Assembly: GCA_005281725.1 (NCBI GenBank)
Contig: SSBO01000012.1
Span: 5,285,564-5,349,563 of the forward strand
Direction: 5' to 3'
DNA from: Wuchereria bancrofti
Taxonomy: Eukaryota > Nematoda > Chromadorea > Rhabditida > Onchocercidae
DNA length: 64,000 bases
The notes under the pieces were generated by a model. It was given only the letters and a program-made list of their open reading frames with translations, made no database searches and was not told the origin of the DNA. This document shows, piece after piece, positions 60,497 through 64,000 of this stretch. Position 1 is the stretch's first letter, and every line of letters begins with the position of its first letter. The position numbers and the translations under genes were made by a program.

Positions 60497-62986
60497 ATGC
60501 CACTGAAAAGCCGAATCGATGCAAAAAGAACAGAGCCTGAACGTTTGCAAGGTATTGTATTGTTTAATATTTCTCGTGCAAGCGTTTTATATATTTTTAC
60601 AGCATGATATTATAGTGGAAGTCATCCGTGTTCTGTAAAATTAAGAAATACTAAATATCATGAATTTCTGATAAAAATAGGTGTTTTTAGCGATAGTGGT
60701 CGATCTTTTACGAGAAGAGGAAAACAAGTACTGCGCCGATTGTGAAGCGAAACAACCTCGATGGGCATCCTGGAATCTAGGAGTATTTCTGTGCATACGA
60801 TGTGCCGGGATCCATCGTAATCTCGGTGTTCATCTCACTAAGGTATCGTCCTTTGATCTTTAAAGGAATTAATATGCCTTCAGTTCTGTAGGTTGTATTT
60901 TTGATTTTTTTCCCTTAAAATTGTGAGAACATGATTGTTTGGTCTCTTCAGTTTTAACTACCTTGCGATGTGACAAAATGCAGGTCAAGTCGGTCAATTT
61001 GGATTCATGGACCCCAGAGCAGGTCCAAAGTATGCGGGTCATGGGCAATAAAATGGCACGCCGTGTTTATGAAGCAGAGCTTCCTGAGCATTTTCGTAGA
61101 CCACAAACAGATTCTGCTCTGGAATCATTCATCAGGGCAAAATATGAGCAAAAAAGGTAATTTCTAGTAGTTCCAAGATAGTAATTTTCTCTTTTAAATA
61201 GTGAAACTCCAATTTTTATTGGGGTAACAGAAAGTTTCTTTTTTTTTCTGTTTAACATATCATTCTAGATATATCCTGAAGGACTGGTCGCCGCCTCTAC
61301 TTGATGTGAATGATTTGCCACTTCGTTCGGATAAGAAGCAAATTTCTGATCGCGGTATGTTTCTTAAGTTTAGTTCTTGTGTTTTTACAAAATCATTCAA
61401 ATCACTTAATGAAGTGTCAGCTGTGTAAACCGTTGTTATTATTTCAGGTATGCTCTCAAATGTTAGGGAAGGAAATCACTGCGCGGATTCAATGGACAAG
61501 ACAAGAAATGTGACTGCGGATTCTAGCCTGGCAAATGCTATTGCTAAAAAAAAGGACGGCACAGTTATAGATGTACCGCTCTTAGATCTCAGTACTCCCA
61601 TGGTAGATATCAGTCAGAATGAACTCCCACCCACAGTGGTAAATCAATAGTAGTTTCTATTTGATAAAACTTTAACTTCTCTGTATGAAAGAGAGATTGC
61701 TTACTTATTAGTCTTACGTAATATTTCTTACGTAATATTTTCTCTTCTGAAAGTAGATTTTTGCAGCCTTTTACTATGATGGATAAAAATACGGTGAATC
61801 TGAATAATAATGTCATGGGAGTCATCGAGAGTAATGAAATGGAAGATTTCGGTCCAATTGTTGCTGCTCCGCCTGCGAAACTGCGGTCTGATATTTTTGC
61901 CACGGATGCTGTAGCGTCTTCTTCTAATGTCAAAAGTGGTTTTATAACTTTTGGCTCGCAAAACAATTTAGAAGACTTAGCATCTGTGTTAGGATGTGGT
62001 CCCGTAGTGAATGGTAAGTTCCGGAATAATACAATATTACATTCTAGCAGTTCTTGTTGTATTTGTGGTGGAAGAAACCTTTTGAAATTTTCCTTTTTTT
62101 TTTTTTTCAGATAAAAAGAGTACTTCAGATATCCTTGCTTTGTATGGAACTGCATCTAAATTTTATCCTCGGTCAACAAAGCAGCATCGAGTGCAACAAA
62201 TTTCTGAGGTTCCCCGTTTAGTTTTAGAAAAAAATTTTTTTCTGAAGCAATAATGGAATAATATGAATAAAGGATCTAAAAACCTTTGATCTTTTTGAAT
62301 TAAGTATGCCAATCATCTCGTTTTTTTCTCTTTGTCCGAAGTCTTTCTACTTGAATATTTCGAGAAAAAAAGTGTTTTTGTTTCTTTGTTTCAAAGCGGA
62401 AAATCGTTTTATGTATTCATGATGAACAACTGGATTCTAATAAAATGAGTCAGTTTTATGTCTATATTGATGTTTAATTTCCTTACTTCAGGTTTCATCC
62501 AGTGATGACAAGTCTGGCAAACTAAGGAACATACATTTATCTGATACGTCCAGTATCGGGTCATTTTTCGATCAATCCATTGTTCCTTTTTCTCAGCGAT
62601 CTTGTGGATCTCAAAACGATTGTAAGTTTATGGTTAGGTCTGGAAAAAACGGTCCATAATCAATTTTTGCTGTTATGGAGTTGCGTTTTACATCTTTTCA
62701 CGCATTCTTTTTGTTGTTTGGAAATATATTAATCAAATTTTTGTCCAAATCAGGTAGTACAATATGATTTATGTCAGATGCACAGTTAGCTATATTTGGA
62801 CCAGAAACAAACACTTTATCAGTGGGAAATTTTTTCCTAAATCGTGAATCAGCGGCGATGTTCGCCGCTGTTTCACCCTTCGCTAATATTCCAGTGGCAA
62901 CAGAAAGTGAAGTTTTATCGACTTCTCAGACGATTAGTTCGGGACATGTGGACATACCATCCAGAAAAATTTCGGTTAATGCCTAA
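60497..62986 (+). CDS. ArfGAP of the SMAP family (stromal membrane-associated protein)
   Basis: GTPase-activating protein for Arf1/Arf6 acting at clathrin-coated membranes. Exons: 60497-60551, 60691-60842, 60984-61156, 61269-61354, 61448-61638, 61767-62013, 62111-62208, 62492-62621, 62778-62986; 446 aa, all phases agree, close to human SMAP1 (467 aa). The ArfGAP domain (about residues 18-140) shows the zinc finger CADC, 16 residues, CIRC, the catalytic arginine in GIHRNLGVH, and the SMAP-type strings [47 protein letters not shown] and [10 protein letters not shown]. The rest is low-complexity: VPLLDLSTP and VPFSQ-like stretches, and [12 protein letters not shown], which matches the ILSLYG segment conserved in SMAP proteins. 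A clathrin-box is not certain; PLLDL is a candidate. Start chosen at the first ATG of [11 protein letters not shown], where the SMAP N-terminus is expected. Confidence 0.93.
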
Positions 62987-64000
62987 TTAATTTTATCTTA
63001 TTTCACTGAATGTTATATATCTTTTACCTTCACATTTCACATTCTTGAAAGATTTTTTTTCATAAAAGGCAGGACTTTCTTCTTCAGAGAAACCGTGTTT
63101 CTGACTGTATCTTCTTTCTGGTGGAAGACGCCTAGTCTTTTAATTACTGAACTTCCGAGAAATGAAGTACTTTAAAAATATTTTTGATTTGTTCTATGTA
63201 ATATTGTATGAGCGGACAACAACTGATTATCTTAAGGATGGATTCGCAGCACTAAACATCCAGTCGAAATCGGATGACAATAGAAGTGACTTTGTTATTT
63301 CATGTGGTACTACAGAGGTTATTCTTAAATTTTTTTTTTAAGTATTGGTGTATTTCTTTAAACAACAACCAGAAAAGAAGTCAGTGATAGGAAATATTTA
63401 ATAACAATTTTATTAGTAATATTTAAGTGTAAAAACCTGTCGTTTTCCTACTGTATTTTTGTAAAAACCTGTCGTTTTCCTACTTTAGCTTTATCTGTCA
63501 GTAAAACATTGAGAATACAAATCAAACATGAAACACAAGAAACTTGTTTAATACATAAGCGCGCGAAATAATGATGAATCTTAAATTTGCGTTATGGATC
63601 AGTTTACTTAAACGGTCTCCGTTTTCTAGTGAAACTTCACAGCTAATCAGTGTGTAATTCGTCACTTTTTGTGATGATCCGTTAGAGCTTTTCAGCCGAC
63701 GTTGAACAAAATATTTGTACTCGTACTTAGTAGAAGACTTTTTGACAGTCGTTATTTCAGGTTTCTAAGAGTGTGTTCATGAGTTATTTTTGTTTACGTT
63801 CACACAAAGCTGGTATCAGCTGCGAAAATATTAACTTTTGTACTTTTAAGTATGCTTCAGAGCAATACGTTTAAAGTGTACAGTATTCTGGTTTACTGCA
63901 TAAGTGGACGCAGAATGATTTGAAATGAAACACTGTATTTGTATGAATCCAATGAATCCAGAAATACATTGTCTGGAATGTGCTGTGTAATGTGGTGAAT
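62987..64000. other. Downstream flank of SMAP, no gene seen
   Basis: AT-rich. Contains a 24-bp direct repeat (GTAAAAACCTGTCGTTTTCC plus four bases) at 63429-63452 and 63461-63484, spaced 32 bp. No coding region supported. Confidence 0.6.

Overview
The window reads as nuclear DNA of a parasitic nematode, most likely a clade III (Spirurina/filarial-type) worm. It is very AT-rich, and its genes are split into many short exons by introns of about 45 bp to 3 kb with acceptors mostly of the nematode TTTTCAG type. Several first coding exons sit just behind an AG acceptor with no visible upstream coding exon, as expected for spliced-leader trans-splicing. The gene set fits: a cuticlin-type ZP protein, a nicotinic receptor subunit with nematode-style motifs and an invertebrate group II metabotropic glutamate receptor. 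I cannot name the species. Nothing bacterial, viral or CRISPR-like was seen. All exon models below were joined by hand from splice signals, reading phase and family motifs.

Layout. 2981-12052 (-): a 21-exon metabotropic glutamate receptor with signal peptide, venus-flytrap domain, cysteine-rich linker, seven membrane helices and a PDZ-type C-terminus. 12.1-23.6 kb: almost gene-free, with direct repeats and an assembly gap flanked by identical 149-bp copies. 23657-27475 (+): a cuticlin/ZP protein with an RRRR processing site. 30274-30882 (+): a small two-exon orphan, possibly secreted. 31803-36277 (-): a Cys-loop acetylcholine receptor alpha-type subunit in 14 exons. 37742-45502 (-): a 12-exon C2H2 zinc-finger protein of 756 aa. 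45.5-51.2 kb: empty except for a long imperfect inverted repeat. 51264-53935 (+): epsin. 54999-59770 (-): a RUN/PH protein of the PLEKHM2 (SKIP) type. 60497-62986 (+): an ArfGAP of the SMAP type.

How the genes relate. The left half holds two synaptic receptors, for glutamate and acetylcholine, with an extracellular-matrix gene between them. The right 13 kb is a compact membrane-traffic block: epsin (clathrin/ubiquitin cargo adaptor), PLEKHM2-like (Arl8 and lysosome positioning in animals) and SMAP (Arf GTPase activation at clathrin sites). The last two are head-to-head across about 0.7 kb and may share a promoter. Most exon chains close in frame with conserved motifs intact. Two junctions, one in each receptor, do not keep frame and are flagged. 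The most unusual features are exon-scale duplications inside genes: a second phase-compatible copy of an epsin exon start, a 35-bp copy of glutamate-receptor exon sequence in the neighbouring intron, and a candidate cassette exon in the RUN gene. I did not find a wholly new multi-gene system.
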